64,000 nucleotides of DNA from Enterococcus alcedinis (GTDB lineage: Bacteria > Bacillota > Bacilli > Lactobacillales > Enterococcaceae). Below the pieces are notes generated by a model, which was not told the DNA's origin, did no database searches, and saw only the letters and a list, made by a program, of their open reading frames with translations. Positions 40,189 to 48,887 of the stretch are shown piece after piece; the first letter of the stretch is position 1, and each line of letters opens with the position of its first letter. The translations under genes were made by a program, and so were the position numbers. The stretch spans positions 62,001 to 126,000 of the forward strand of contig NZ_BMDT01000006.1 of the NCBI RefSeq assembly GCF_014635985.1. Reading direction: 5' to 3'.

Positions 40189-41304
40189 ATGGGATTTACG
40201 TTTCAATTTATTATACGATTATTCCTGACAATGTTAATGTCGGTAATTTTAACGCCGCTAATTAAGTTACTCGCTTTTAAAATTGGTGCTACCGATGCAC
40301 CAAGCGAGAGACGCATCAATCAAAAGACGATGCCGACAGCGGGTGGTTTAGCGATTTTTATCTCTTTTTCCGTTATTGTGTTATTTGAAAGTTGGTCAAC
40401 ACCGGATTTTTCACGGATTGTTTGGATACTAATTAGTGCCGCAGTTGTCGTTATAACCGGCTTAATTGATGACATCAAGGAATTAAATCCTAAGCAAAAA
40501 ACATTGGGAGTAGTGATTGCTTCCTGTATGGTTTATTATTTAGCCGAGATTGGATTCCATACACTAAGTATTCCATTTTTGGGAACTTTTGAGTTAGGAT
40601 GGTTGAGTTTACCAATGACTATTATTTGGATCTTAGCGATTACGAATGCAGTCAATTTGATTGATGGTTTAGATGGTTTAGCTGCGGGAGTTTCGATGAT
40701 TGCACTTGCAACAATCGGTTTAGTCAGTTATTTCTTTTTACCAGGGTATGGTGTCTTTCTAGCGATTATTATTTTTTCACTGATCGCCGCGATTGCTGGT
40801 TTTTTCCCGTATAACTTTCATCCCGCAACAATCTATTTAGGCGACACGGGAGCCTTGTTCTTAGGATTCATGATTGCAATCTTTTCTTTACAAGGTTTAA
40901 AGAATGCGACCTTTATCTCGGTCTTAACGCCAATGTTTATTTTGGGTGTTCCAATTACCGATACTGTTTATGCGATGATTCGCCGTGTGTTTAATAAACA
41001 ACCAATTTCAGCACCGGATAAAATGCATTTACACCATCGTTTATTGTCCTTAGGTTTTACCCATCGGGGCGCTGTACTCACGATTTATGCGATGGCATTA
41101 GTCTTTTCTTTTATTGCCTTATTAATGAATCATGCGAGTACGTCTGCAACGATTTTATTAATTATTGCGACAATTGTTGGTTTAGAGTTGTTCATTGAAT
41201 TGATTGGTCTTGTTGGTGAAAATCATCAACCGTTATTAAAGACGTTAAAATTTATTGGGAATCGTCGATATCGACAAGAAGTATTAAATAAGCGTAAAAA
41301 ATAA
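40189..41304 (+). CDS. tagO: Undecaprenyl-phosphate N-acetylglucosaminyl-1-phosphate transferase (TagO/WecA family)
   Basis: This 371-residue polytopic enzyme of the MraY/WecA family transfers GlcNAc-1-P to undecaprenyl phosphate. That step starts wall teichoic acid or rhamnopolysaccharide synthesis. The motifs are TGLIDDIKELNPKQK, AVNLIDGLDGLAAG, YLGDTGALFLG and the histidine motif HLHHRLLSLGFTHR. The absence of the HHHFEM pattern separates it from MraY at 19102. It is preceded by AAAGCGAG. Confidence 0.92.
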   Translation: MGFTFQFIIRLFLTMLMSVILTPLIKLLAFKIGATDAPSERRINQKTMPTAGGLAIFISFSVIVLFESWSTPDFSRIVWILISAAVVVITGLIDDIKELNPKQKTLGVVIASCMVYYLAEIGFHTLSIPFLGTFELGWLSLPMTIIWILAITNAVNLIDGLDGLAAGVSMIALATIGLVSYFFLPGYGVFLAIIIFSLIAAIAGFFPYNFHPATIYLGDTGALFLGFMIAIFSLQGLKNATFISVLTPMFILGVPITDTVYAMIRRVFNKQPISAPDKMHLHHRLLSLGFTHRGAVLTIYAMALVFSFIALLMNHASTSATILLIIATIVGLELFIELIGLVGENHQPLLKTLKFIGNRRYRQEVLNKRKK

Positions 41305-41333
41305 AAACGTCATTCGATTGTTTTTATTTTTTT
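41296..41333 (+). terminator. AT-rich hairpin after tagO, probable weak terminator
   Basis: AAAAATAAAAAC can pair with GTTTTTATTTTT around an 11-base loop, followed by T residues. The stem is nearly all A:T, so it is weak. Confidence 0.4.
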
Positions 41334-41414
41334 AGAAAAAATTGAATGGATTTTCAGAAAAAGTCAGAAAAATCATGCTAAAATAAGACTATCGATTTGA
41401 AAGGAAGTTATGAA

Positions 41415-42374
41415 ATGAAAAAAATTATGATGAGTTTTGCAACTGTTTTATTATTAACGTTAACTGCTTGTGGAGCAGCAGAATCAAACGAAGGATCAAC
41501 AGACACAAAGACGAGCGAGAATGAAGAGTTAACAACGCTAAAAATTGGTGTGATGCCATCAATGGACAATATGCCGTTAATTGTGGCTCACGAGCAAGGT
41601 TTTGATAAAAAACATGGTGTCGATTTAGACATTCAAGCTTTTAAATCAGGTAAAGATCGCGATGCTGCTTTTCAAGCGGGAGCGGTTGATAGTATTAATG
41701 CTGATTTAGTCGGCGTTGCAGCTTATTTACAAGGTGGAATGGATGTTAAAATCATGAGTGCCACACAAGGGCAATTTGATTTGATTTCAACAGCAGATGT
41801 GAAAGAAATAGCTGATCTAAAAGGCAAAGAAATCGTAGTATTAAAAAATCAAGGCCCGGAATTTGCAGCAGAAGAATTTTTGAAACAAGCGAATTTAACA
41901 GGTGAAGATGTGAAAATGATTGATGTTCCACAAGTACCGAGTCGCGTGGAATTATTAAGCAATAACCAAGCAGGTGCGGCTATTTTACCGGAACCATTCG
42001 TCACAATCACAGCGACACAAGGGATGAACAACTTAGGTTCAACGCTTGATTTAGGGATTAATTTATTTGCACTCGTGGCAACACAAGAAGTAATTGATGA
42101 AAAAGCGGTCGCATTTAAAGGAATGTATGATGCATACAACGATGCGGTTCAATGGATGAAAGAAAATGAGCAAGACGCGTACATTCAATTGTTTATTGAT
42201 GAGATTGGTTTTCCTGAAACATTAAAAGATCAAATTGTCGTTCCAGAATACAAAGAAGCTTTCCAAACAACCGAGCAAGATATTACGAGAGCATTTGATT
42301 GGGCGCAAGAAAAGGGCATCCTTGAAAAGGAAATCCCAGCGAAAGATGTATTAAGCGATGTCTATTTCAAATAA
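41415..42374 (+). CDS. ABC importer substrate-binding lipoprotein (SsuA/NMT1-like)
   Basis: This 319-residue lipoprotein has signal peptide KKIMMSFATVLLLTLTAC with lipobox LTAC (Cys at about residue 19). The mature domain has IGVMPSMDNMPLIVAHEQG, GAVDSINADLVGVAAYLQGG and AAILPEPFVTIT, typical of the nitrate/sulfonate/thiamine-precursor binding family. The start is the ATG at 41415, seven bases behind AAGGAAG. It overlaps the ATPase gene by 17 bases. The ligand is not identifiable from sequence. Confidence 0.87.
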   Translation: MKKIMMSFATVLLLTLTACGAAESNEGSTDTKTSENEELTTLKIGVMPSMDNMPLIVAHEQGFDKKHGVDLDIQAFKSGKDRDAAFQAGAVDSINADLVGVAAYLQGGMDVKIMSATQGQFDLISTADVKEIADLKGKEIVVLKNQGPEFAAEEFLKQANLTGEDVKMIDVPQVPSRVELLSNNQAGAAILPEPFVTITATQGMNNLGSTLDLGINLFALVATQEVIDEKAVAFKGMYDAYNDAVQWMKENEQDAYIQLFIDEIGFPETLKDQIVVPEYKEAFQTTEQDITRAFDWAQEKGILEKEIPAKDVLSDVYFK

Positions 42375-43113
42375 CCATTATCAAGTCACGAACGTCTCAT
42401 ATCAACTGAATGAACAGACGATTTTATCGAACCTTTCATTTGAATTAGAACCACGGAAAATTTATAGTTTAATTGGCCCTTCTGGTGCTGGTAAAACGAC
42501 GTTACTCTCCTTGTTAGGTGGCTTGAAAAAGCCAACTTCAGGGACGATCGAAACGAAAAAGGGTACAGTTGAGGAACAAAAAGTCGCCTTTGTACCTCAA
42601 GACTATGGATTATTACCTTGGCAAACAGTACAAAAGGCAGTGGTCAAAGGTGCAAGTTTAAGTCAAAAAGGAAAATTATCGGCGTTGGATTTAGCTGAAA
42701 TTGATGAATTATTAAAACAAATGGCTTTGTGGGAACACCGTAAAAAATATCCTCGTCAATTAAGTGGGGGGCAACAGCAAAGAGTAGCGATTGCACGCAG
42801 CTTTGCGACTCATGCGGATTTATTATTAATGGATGAACCTTTTTCAGCACTCGATGCTTTTACGAGAGAAAAGGCACAACAGCTATTTTTAAGTCGGTGG
42901 CAAAAGTTGAAACCACTAACGGTTTTTGTGACGCACGATATTGAAGAAGCCATTTTATTGTCTGATCAAATCATCGTTTTATCAGCCAATCCAGGGGAAA
43001 TCAGTCAAATCGTCGATTCACCTTTTGAAGATAAAATGAATTTGCACGAGAATCGTCAGTCGATGGCATTGTTTGAGTTAACCAATGCCTTGAGAGGAGC
43101 GATTAGCGGATGA
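42358..43113 (+). CDS. ABC importer ATP-binding protein
   Basis: This 251-residue ATPase of the SsuB/TauB type drives the importer. Walker A is IGPSGAGKTTLLSLLGG, the Q-loop is VPQDYGLLPWQ, the signature is LSGGQQQRVAIARS, Walker B is LLLMDEPFSALDAFT, and the switch is FVTHDIEEAILLSD. It begins inside the last codons of the binding-protein gene and overlaps the permease by four bases. The three proteins are thus translationally coupled. Confidence 0.93.
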   Translation: MSISNNHYQVTNVSYQLNEQTILSNLSFELEPRKIYSLIGPSGAGKTTLLSLLGGLKKPTSGTIETKKGTVEEQKVAFVPQDYGLLPWQTVQKAVVKGASLSQKGKLSALDLAEIDELLKQMALWEHRKKYPRQLSGGQQQRVAIARSFATHADLLLMDEPFSALDAFTREKAQQLFLSRWQKLKPLTVFVTHDIEEAILLSDQIIVLSANPGEISQIVDSPFEDKMNLHENRQSMALFELTNALRGAISG

Positions 43114-43868
43114 AAAAAGATGAATTGAAAAGACTCATTGGTGGCATCCTGGCAGTCGTTTTATTTTTAGGTATTTGGTGGATAGGTTATTATGTTATTC
43201 AAAAACCGTTGCTACCTTCACCTTTTGAAGTGCTACAGCGCATCCCTGGCTTATTTGAGAAAGAGTTGCTGATGCATATACGTGTAAGTAGTTACCGTAT
43301 CTTTTTAGGTATGTTTTATTCCTTAATTGGTGGTTTTTTCTTAGGTTTGTTAATGGGAAGTTTCCCTAAGTGGAAGTATTTCTTTGATCCTTTAATTTAT
43401 TTAACGTACCCAATACCTAAAATGGCACTCTTACCGATTGTCATGCTACTTGGTGGTTTAGGTGATGGATCAAAAGTTGCGATGATTGTCCTAATTGTCT
43501 TGCCTCAAGTCACGATTTCAGTGCGTGATAGTGTGCGACAAATTCCGAATAATTATTATGATGTTTATCGACTATTGCAAGCGTCAAAACTACAGCAATT
43601 TGCGTTGATTACATTCCCAGCGACATTACCTGGAATCATTAGTGGCGCACGAGTTTCCCTAGGGACGGCAATTTCGATTTTATTCTTTACGGAGAATTAT
43701 GGGACAGAATATGGCATGGGTTACTTCATTATGGATTCCTGGACACGAATGGATTATGGTGCGATGTATGCCGGGATTATCATTTTAAGTAGTTTTGGTT
43801 TGTTGTTATTTTTATTATTGGATCTGTTTTCTTGGTGGGTTTGTAAATGGCAACGCGTCACTGATTAA
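43110..43868 (+). CDS. ABC importer permease (SsuC/TauC type)
   Basis: This 252-residue integral membrane protein has about six membrane helices. The ATPase-contacting EAA-like loop is at YYDVYRLLQASKLQQFALITFPATLPGI. YPIPKMALLPIVMLLGG is typical of the nitrate/sulfonate importer permeases. It starts within the ATGA overlap with the ATPase gene. It is the last gene of the three-gene importer operon and is followed by a strong terminator. Confidence 0.91.
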   Translation: MKKDELKRLIGGILAVVLFLGIWWIGYYVIQKPLLPSPFEVLQRIPGLFEKELLMHIRVSSYRIFLGMFYSLIGGFFLGLLMGSFPKWKYFFDPLIYLTYPIPKMALLPIVMLLGGLGDGSKVAMIVLIVLPQVTISVRDSVRQIPNNYYDVYRLLQASKLQQFALITFPATLPGIISGARVSLGTAISILFFTENYGTEYGMGYFIMDSWTRMDYGAMYAGIIILSSFGLLLFLLLDLFSWWVCKWQRVTD

Positions 43869-43884
43869 ATAGATAGAAAGCAAT

Positions 43885-43916
43885 AAAGGGGCCGTGACAT
43901 CAGTCACGACCCCTTT
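43885..43916 (+). terminator. Terminator of the ABC importer operon
   Basis: AAAGGGG(C)CGTGAC pairs with GTCACG(A)CCCCTTT around a tetraloop, and the right arm ends in TTTG. It has the recurring GTGAC/GTCAC core. Confidence 0.85.
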
Positions 43917-43934
43917 GCTGCTATACGAACACGG

Positions 43935-44003
43935 GGGATAAAAGTCTGCTCTTTTTTCGAATGGATCTTCAATTCCTCAGAGCAAAGCGACTTTTGTCAT
44001 CCC
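43935..44003. repeat. Dispersed palindromic repeat, copy A (69 bp)
   Basis: The left arm GGGATAAAAGTCTGCTCT and the right arm (43979-44003, ending CGACTTTTGTCATCCC) form an imperfect inverted repeat. The right arm, read on the minus strand, gives AAAAGTCGCTTTGCTCTGAG, the same 20 bases as at 53707-53726 in copy B. The internal TTCGAA is also shared. Copy A is thus an inverted, internally shorter relative of copy B. It lies between the importer terminator and peptidase E. Confidence 0.7.
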
Positions 44004-44070
44004 TCGGTTTTGTTTACCGATGAATCAAAAAGAAGCAGCAATGATTTTAGTAAAAAGGATGGTTGAGTAG

Positions 44071-44742
44071 ATGGGGAAAAGATATTACTTAAGTTGGTTT
44101 GACCAAGTATTTCCTGAAAGAATTGCCCAAATCTTAAAAGAAGATTTAAGAGACTTGAAGCGACTCGTTATGATTAGTGGACAACCAAGTGCGGATCAAA
44201 GTGAGCAAGCTCAATTGATTGTCGAGCAATGGTTTGGTTCAGCAAATATCTCTTTTGAAAACAATCATCTGATTGATGAACGCATTTCAAAAGAAAAAGC
44301 CAAGCAGTTAATTGAAGAGGCTAGTGTCATCTTGTTATGTGGTGGCTACCCAATCGAACAAAACAAATTCTTGGTTGAATATGGACTAGGGAAAGTGATT
44401 AAAAAGAGTCAAAAACCAATTATTGGCGTTAGTGCAGGGGCAATTAACTTGTCTTCACAATGGCTTTATTTTAGCGAAACAGGCAATCAAACAGGAGAAC
44501 CTGAACTTGTTCAAGGACTCGGGATGGACGAATGGTTCTTTTTTTCAATGGCTAACTGCGATATTGAAAATGATTTATTAATGAGTCAATTACGACCCAT
44601 ATCAGATCAGTTGCCGATTTATATTGCCGTGAATGAATGCATGCTGCGAATCGACGAAGAGCATTTGACCGTTGTCGGTGACGTCTATCGATTGGATAAG
44701 CAACAGCGAACAAAATTAAAGGCGTCAGATGTTGTCCTATAA
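44071..44742 (+). CDS. Peptidase E-like S51 dipeptidase
   Basis: This 223-residue class I glutamine-amidotransferase-like protein has the nucleophile Ser121 in the elbow IIGVSAGAINLSS. LLCGGYPIEQNKFL forms the oxyanion-side loop. This is the pattern of peptidase S51 (alpha-aspartyl dipeptidase, PepE). A His follows only loosely, and family members in Lactobacillales are mostly uncharacterised. AAAAAGGATGG lies upstream of the ATG. It is transcribed alone, with no clear terminator. Confidence 0.82.
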   Translation: MGKRYYLSWFDQVFPERIAQILKEDLRDLKRLVMISGQPSADQSEQAQLIVEQWFGSANISFENNHLIDERISKEKAKQLIEEASVILLCGGYPIEQNKFLVEYGLGKVIKKSQKPIIGVSAGAINLSSQWLYFSETGNQTGEPELVQGLGMDEWFFFSMANCDIENDLLMSQLRPISDQLPIYIAVNECMLRIDEEHLTVVGDVYRLDKQQRTKLKASDVVL

Positions 44743-44804
44743 AAGTAACAATCGAAGAAAATGGATAAGAAAAATAAGAGTAATAAAAAAATGAAGCTAT
44801 TTTT

Positions 44805-44833
44805 TTGACAAAAGTTGATTACGAGTGTAAATT
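44805..44833 (+). promoter_or_regulatory. copY promoter with embedded cop-box-like operator
   Basis: TTGACA (44805-44810) and TAAATT (44828-44833) are 17 bases apart. TACGAGTGTA at 44820-44829 differs at one position from the CopY operator TACANNTGTA and overlaps the -10 region. This is what autoregulation by CopY would require. Confidence 0.75.
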
Positions 44834-44864
44834 TAACTTATGAATGAACAAGGAGCCGGTAGTT

Positions 44865-45314
44865 ATGAATACAGAAGATGCGATCAAAATTAGTGAAGCG
44901 GAATGGGAAGTCATGCGTGTGATTTGGACGTTGGGGGAATCGGATGCCGCAACCATTAATGATGTTTTGAAAGAAAAAATGCAATGGAAATTTGCCACAG
45001 TCAAAACCTTACTTGGAAGACTCGTAAAAAAAGAAGCATTAAAGACCCGTCAAGTAGGGAAAAAATATTTGTATTCGGCATTAATTAGTGAAGAAAAATC
45101 GATTCATGAAGCGACACAAGAGTTGTTCTCGAGAATATGTGCGACACGAATGGCCGAAAACTTAACCCAAATGATTGAAGAAGTCGAATTGACACCAACC
45201 GACGTTGCGCAATTAATCCAAACGTTACAAAAGAAGCAAACGGTCGAAAAAATCACGTGTAATTGTATCCCTGGACAATGTCAATGCGACCACAATCAAG
45301 TGAAATTTGCTTAG
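44865..45314 (+). CDS. copY: CopY/TcrY family copper-responsive repressor
   Basis: This 149-residue regulator of the BlaI/MecI winged-helix family begins ISEAEWEVMRVIWTLGE and contains KFATVKTLLGRLVKKEAL. The C-terminus has the metal motif CxCxxxxCxC at Cys132, 134, 139 and 141 (CNCIPGQCQC), which releases DNA when Cu(I) replaces Zn(II). The start is the ATG at 44865, nine bases behind AAGGAG. No copA, copB or copZ accompanies it in the window, which is unusual for the family. Confidence 0.92.
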   Translation: MNTEDAIKISEAEWEVMRVIWTLGESDAATINDVLKEKMQWKFATVKTLLGRLVKKEALKTRQVGKKYLYSALISEEKSIHEATQELFSRICATRMAENLTQMIEEVELTPTDVAQLIQTLQKKQTVEKITCNCIPGQCQCDHNQVKFA

Positions 45315-45375
45315 AAGTCAACGAATCACGCTGGATTTATGCTATAATGAATAGGCAAATGAAGGAGTGAAGAAA

Positions 45376-45942
45376 GTGACGTTAAAAAAATTAGAAGTGC
45401 CTACAACCTCGATTACCGAAGTAAAAAAATCACCAATGGATGTCTTCCAACAAGCACGAGATGCTGAAACGGGAGTCTATGTCTTTAACCGTGAGAAGAT
45501 TGCTGGAGTTATGTTAACACAAGAGCAATACGAAACGTTGCTACAAGAACTAGCTGACAAACGTCAACAAACGAACCCTTCCTCTGAGGAGGTTGTGCGT
45601 CCGAAAGTCGCTGTAGCAATTGAAGAGCCAGAAGAAACTCCGATTGAAGGATTGGAAGAACTTTACCATGAGATGCGTCATGCAATTGCAGCAGGCAGTT
45701 TAATGTCAGCCAAAATTTTGGATGAGCGCATGGTCGCACTAGGATTTATTACTAAAAAGAGTGGTTTTGGTGGTGTCTCAACAATGATTGAGGAATTAAA
45801 AGAAACAGGTAAAATTATCTATCACTTACGCCGTAAAGCCGATAACAAGAGTATTGTAGCTGAAATTATTGGTGAACCAGATAACCAAAGTCAATTATTT
45901 GATAAGTTAATTGTTAAAAGAATGCATTTAAGAGAAGAATAA
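45376..45942 (+). CDS. Protein with N-terminal Phd/YefM antitoxin-like domain, no toxin adjacent
   Basis: This 188-residue protein's first 75 residues look like the Phd/YefM DNA-binding antitoxin fold (ITEVKKSPMDVFQQARD, GVYVFNREKIAGVMLTQEQYETLL). A linker rich in Glu and Pro follows. The C-terminal half (GLEELYHEMRHAIAAGSL, HLRRKADNKSIVAEIIGEPD) I do not recognise. The GTG start at 45376 is eight bases behind GAAGGAG. The next gene is an aminotransferase behind a terminator, so no toxin partner is visible. It may be a transcriptional regulator rather than an antitoxin. Confidence 0.65.
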   Translation: MTLKKLEVPTTSITEVKKSPMDVFQQARDAETGVYVFNREKIAGVMLTQEQYETLLQELADKRQQTNPSSEEVVRPKVAVAIEEPEETPIEGLEELYHEMRHAIAAGSLMSAKILDERMVALGFITKKSGFGGVSTMIEELKETGKIIYHLRRKADNKSIVAEIIGEPDNQSQLFDKLIVKRMHLREE

Positions 45943-45947
45943 CGAAC

Positions 45948-45996
45948 AAAGAGTCGATAAATGACATCAATTGTCAGTTGTCTGAACTCTTTTTTT
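45948..45996 (+). terminator. Terminator after the Phd-like gene
   Basis: AAAGAGT pairs with ACTCTTT, and an inner TGACA/TGTCA stem is present. A run of seven T ends the element. Confidence 0.8.
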
Positions 45997-46075
45997 GTTT
46001 AAAATTGAAAAAATTCGCAATAGTCTGTCTATTTGTGGTAAGATAACAACAATTAACTTTTTGGAGGACTCATAG

Positions 46076-47251
46076 ATGAATAAATTACAACAACGTTTTA
46101 ATCCGCAAGTCAATCAAATTGCGGTTTCCCTAATTCGTCAATTTGATGAACGCGTTTCAAGTATCCCAAATATTTTGAGACTAACATTAGGTGAGCCCGA
46201 TTTTAATACACCAGAAGCAGTTAAAGCGGCAGGGATTGAAGCTATCGAGCAAAATTTCAGCCACTATACAGGGATGGCAGGTTTACCTGAAGTAAGGGAA
46301 GCAGCCTGTGCCTTTATTAAGAAAAAATACCAACTTGAGTATGACTGGCAAACCGAAGCAATCGTTACAGTTGGTGGTACGGAAGCAATCTCGGCGGCGT
46401 TATTGAGTATCTTAGAGCCAGGTGATAAAGTCTTGTTGCCATCGCCAGTTTACCCAGGTTATGCGCCGGTCATTACGCTAGCGAATGCTGAAATGGTTAA
46501 TATGGACACAAGTCATGATGGCTTTGTCTTAACACCAGAATTATTAGAATCGACGCTAACAGGACACGGTGAAGCTGTTAAAGCAGTTGTTTTAAATTAT
46601 CCAAGTAATCCAACTGGCGTAACGTATTCACGTGAAGAAGTCAAAGCGTTAGCAGATGTTTTAAAAAAATACAATGTTTTTGTGATTAGCGATGAGATAT
46701 ACAGTGAATTGATTTATGATGGTACGCATACATCGATTGCTGAATTTATTCCAGAACAAACGATCTTAATTAATGGATTATCAAAATCACATGCGATGAC
46801 TGGTTGGCGGATTGGTTTTATTTTCGCTCCTCAAGAATTAACGAAAGAAATCATCAAAGTCCACCAATACTTGGTGACCGCAGCGAGTACGATTTCTCAA
46901 AAAGCTGCATATGTTGCTTTAACGACAAGCATTGATGAAGGACAAAAAGTAAAACAAGAATACAAAGTTCGTCGTGATTTTGTTTATAACAAAATGACTG
47001 AAATGGGCTTTGAAGTGGCAAAGCCATCGGGAGCCTTCTATATATTTGCTAAAATACCAGCAAATAAAGAGCAAGACTCCATGGCATTTTGTGTCGATGT
47101 TGCAGAAAAAGTTCAACTCGCAGTCATTCCGGGAATTGCTTTTGGCCAAGCAGGTGAAGGTTACATCCGTATTAGTTATGCCGCAAGTTCTGAACAACTA
47201 GAAGAAGCAATGAAGCGTTTAGCAAATTATATGGAATCAACAATAGCGTAA
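46076..47251 (+). CDS. Class I/II PLP aminotransferase (PatA-like)
   Basis: This 391-residue enzyme of the aspartate aminotransferase fold has the PLP lysine in INGLSKSHAMTGWRIGFIF. Other family pieces are LTLGEPDFNTPEAV, VTVGGTEAISAAL, NYPSNPTGVTYS and YIRISYAASSEQLEEAM. Homologues in Firmicutes are called PatA or AraT and act on aspartate, aromatic amino acids or N-acetyl-diaminopimelate. The substrate is not settled here. TTGGAGGA precedes the ATG. It is monocistronic between two terminators. Confidence 0.9.
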   Translation: MNKLQQRFNPQVNQIAVSLIRQFDERVSSIPNILRLTLGEPDFNTPEAVKAAGIEAIEQNFSHYTGMAGLPEVREAACAFIKKKYQLEYDWQTEAIVTVGGTEAISAALLSILEPGDKVLLPSPVYPGYAPVITLANAEMVNMDTSHDGFVLTPELLESTLTGHGEAVKAVVLNYPSNPTGVTYSREEVKALADVLKKYNVFVISDEIYSELIYDGTHTSIAEFIPEQTILINGLSKSHAMTGWRIGFIFAPQELTKEIIKVHQYLVTAASTISQKAAYVALTTSIDEGQKVKQEYKVRRDFVYNKMTEMGFEVAKPSGAFYIFAKIPANKEQDSMAFCVDVAEKVQLAVIPGIAFGQAGEGYIRISYAASSEQLEEAMKRLANYMESTIA

Positions 47252-47255
47252 ATCA

Positions 47256-47300
47256 AATAAAAAGAGGACTGATTGAGTAAAAATCAAGCCTCTTTTTATT
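47256..47300 (+). terminator. Terminator of the aminotransferase gene
   Basis: AATAAAAAGAGG and TGATT pair with AATCA and CCTCTTTTTATT, with a small internal mismatch. T-rich sequence ends the right arm. Confidence 0.85.
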
Positions 47301-47332
47301 TGATTGATTGTAAAGCGCTTTCTATCTGAATC

Positions 47333-47392
47333 TTTACATTATCTTTACACTCTGCGTGTGAATCTTAACACTGAATCTAACGAATGTTTACA
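47333..47392 (+). promoter_or_regulatory. Array of PhoP-box-like repeats before pstS
   Basis: TTTACA occurs at 47333, 47344 and 47387, TTAACA at 47365 and TCTAAC at 47376. Spacing is 11 bases within each of two groups and 21 between them. PhoP boxes of Gram-positives are TT(A/T)ACA direct repeats at about 11-base spacing, so this is a likely phosphate-starvation control region. A palindromic AAAGCGCTTT just upstream (47312-47321) could be a CcpA-type site but matches only loosely. Confidence 0.75.
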
Positions 47393-47440
47393 GACGATTG
47401 ATAAACTAGGTTTGTAGTTAAGAAGGAGGAAGAAATTCAC

Positions 47441-48331
47441 ATGAAAAAAATAGGTTTGTTTTTATTCGCAATTGCAGCATTAGCAGCAGGGTGCGCAAGT
47501 AATGGAAAGACAGAAGGTAGTCAAGGAAGTTCAGATACATCAAATAAAACCAATGAGCAAGTAAAAATTGTTGCGGTTGGATCAACGGCATTACAACCAT
47601 TGGTCGATAGTGCAGCCATCAAGTTTCAAGCAGACAATCCAAACTATGAAATTTCCGTTCAAGGTGGCGGAAGTGGAACAGGTTTGAGTCAAGTCTCTAC
47701 AGGTAGCGTAACTATTGGGAATTCAGATGTCTTTGCTGAAGAAAAAGAGGGAATTGTAGCAACAGAATTGGTCGATCATTTAATAGCGGTCGTTGGAATG
47801 GCTCCCGTTGTTCATAAAGAAGTCGGCGTAACGAATTTAACACAAGCACAATTAATTGATATCTTTACAGGGAAAGTAACGAACTGGAAAGAAGTTGGCG
47901 GTGCGGATCAAGAAATCTTAGTCGTAAACCGCGCTTCTGGTAGTGGAACACGCGCAACTTTTGAACAATTTGGTTTAAATGGCGAAGTCGGTATCCAATC
48001 ACAAGAACAAGATTCTTCAGGAACAGTTAAGAAAATTGTCGCTGAAACTCCAGGTGCTATTAGTTACCTAGCCCTATCTTACTTAGATGACTCACTACAA
48101 GTCTTATCACTAGACGGCGTAGAACCATCAATTGAAGCGATTCAAACAAATGATTGGAAAATCTGGTCTTACCAACACGCATACACAAAAGGTGAACCGA
48201 CACCAGAAGTTCAAGTCTTCTTAGATTATTTATTATCAGATGATGTGCAAAAAGAGATTGTCAATGACTTAGGTTACATCGCAATCACCGATATGAAAGT
48301 CGAAAGAGCCGCAGACGGCACCGTGAAATAA
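47441..48331 (+). CDS. pstS: Phosphate ABC transporter substrate-binding lipoprotein PstS
   Basis: This 296-residue lipoprotein has signal peptide KKIGLFLFAIAALAAGC with lipobox LAAGC. The phosphate-binding loops are AVGSTALQPLVD, GGGSGTGLSQVSTG and NRASGSGTRATFEQFG. AGGAGGAAG precedes the ATG. pstC, pstA and pstB, which normally follow, are missing. The gene ends at a strong terminator. The phoP-phoR pair lies nearby, in convergent orientation. PhoP control is supported by the boxes upstream. Confidence 0.94.
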   Translation: MKKIGLFLFAIAALAAGCASNGKTEGSQGSSDTSNKTNEQVKIVAVGSTALQPLVDSAAIKFQADNPNYEISVQGGGSGTGLSQVSTGSVTIGNSDVFAEEKEGIVATELVDHLIAVVGMAPVVHKEVGVTNLTQAQLIDIFTGKVTNWKEVGGADQEILVVNRASGSGTRATFEQFGLNGEVGIQSQEQDSSGTVKKIVAETPGAISYLALSYLDDSLQVLSLDGVEPSIEAIQTNDWKIWSYQHAYTKGEPTPEVQVFLDYLLSDDVQKEIVNDLGYIAITDMKVERAADGTVK

Positions 48332-48374
48332 AGGTTATTCTTGGTGTAAATTATTACGACAAGAATATTTATAG

Positions 48375-48434
48375 AAAACAGATAAACAGGGAATCCGCCA
48401 TCATGAAGCAGATTCCCTGTTTATCTGTTTTTAT
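48375..48434 (+). terminator. Terminator of pstS
   Basis: AAAACAGATAAACAGGGAAT (48375-48394) pairs without mismatch with ATTCCCTGTTTATCTGTTTT (48412-48431), and the stem continues by one more C:G pair at 48395/48411. T-rich sequence follows. It is one of the strongest hairpins of the window. Confidence 0.9.
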
Positions 48435-48592
48435 TTAACTAGCTAATTGCAAATCACTGGTATCGTAAAGTGTTATTTGTCCATCGAAATCATCTATAAC
48501 AGATTTAATTCCGAAACGTAATCCGGACGCATTTTTTCGTATTTTTCAGTTTCCGTGTTAAAAATCCATTCCAATCCGTTGGGTGTTGTCAT
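48435..48592 (-). pseudogene. Internally deleted SAM methyltransferase remnant
   Basis: On the minus strand an ATG at 48592, with GGAGG six bases upstream, opens a 32-residue frame containing NGLEWIFNTETEKYEKMRPDYVSEL. This resembles the N-terminus of class I SAM-dependent methyltransferases. The frame stops at 48494. Directly behind, in another frame, VIDDFDGQITLYDTSDLQLA runs to a stop at 48435 and resembles the C-terminus of the same kind of protein. About 200 middle residues, including the SAM motifs, are absent. I read it as a gene that lost its centre. The family call is from memory of the motif. Confidence 0.55.
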
Positions 48593-48830
48593 AAAAACCT
48601 CCGTGTTATATATTTTTTTGTTATAAAAAATAAGTGAGTTAGGTCTCATTTCTGACTTTACGCTGATAAGATCGATAGGATTTGAACACACATGAGTATT
48701 CTCGAAAAAGCCCTTAATGGTGACTAGCTATAGTTCCCGCACGCCTTAAAAGATGCTTATAACCTAAAAGAATAGCATGGTGATATCGTTAAATAACTGG
48801 ATTGTTAATTGAAGTTTATAAAGTTGAACA
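48593..48830. other. Intergenic stretch without a supported gene
   Basis: These 238 bases lie between the methyltransferase remnant and the phoR terminator. I see short, unconvincing frames only, and no repeat or hairpin of note. It may be decayed sequence from the same event that destroyed the methyltransferase. Confidence 0.5.
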
Positions 48831-48874
48831 ATCAAAAGGAATCGTGACGACAGAAGTTCACGATTCCTTTTGAT
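48831..48874 (-). terminator. Terminator of phoP-phoR
   Basis: ATCAAAAGGAATCGTGA pairs perfectly with TCACGATTCCTTTTGAT around a ten-base loop. On the minus strand the stem is followed by a T-containing run. It lies 14 bases behind the phoR stop. Confidence 0.85.
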
Positions 48875-48887
48875 GATTGATTTAATT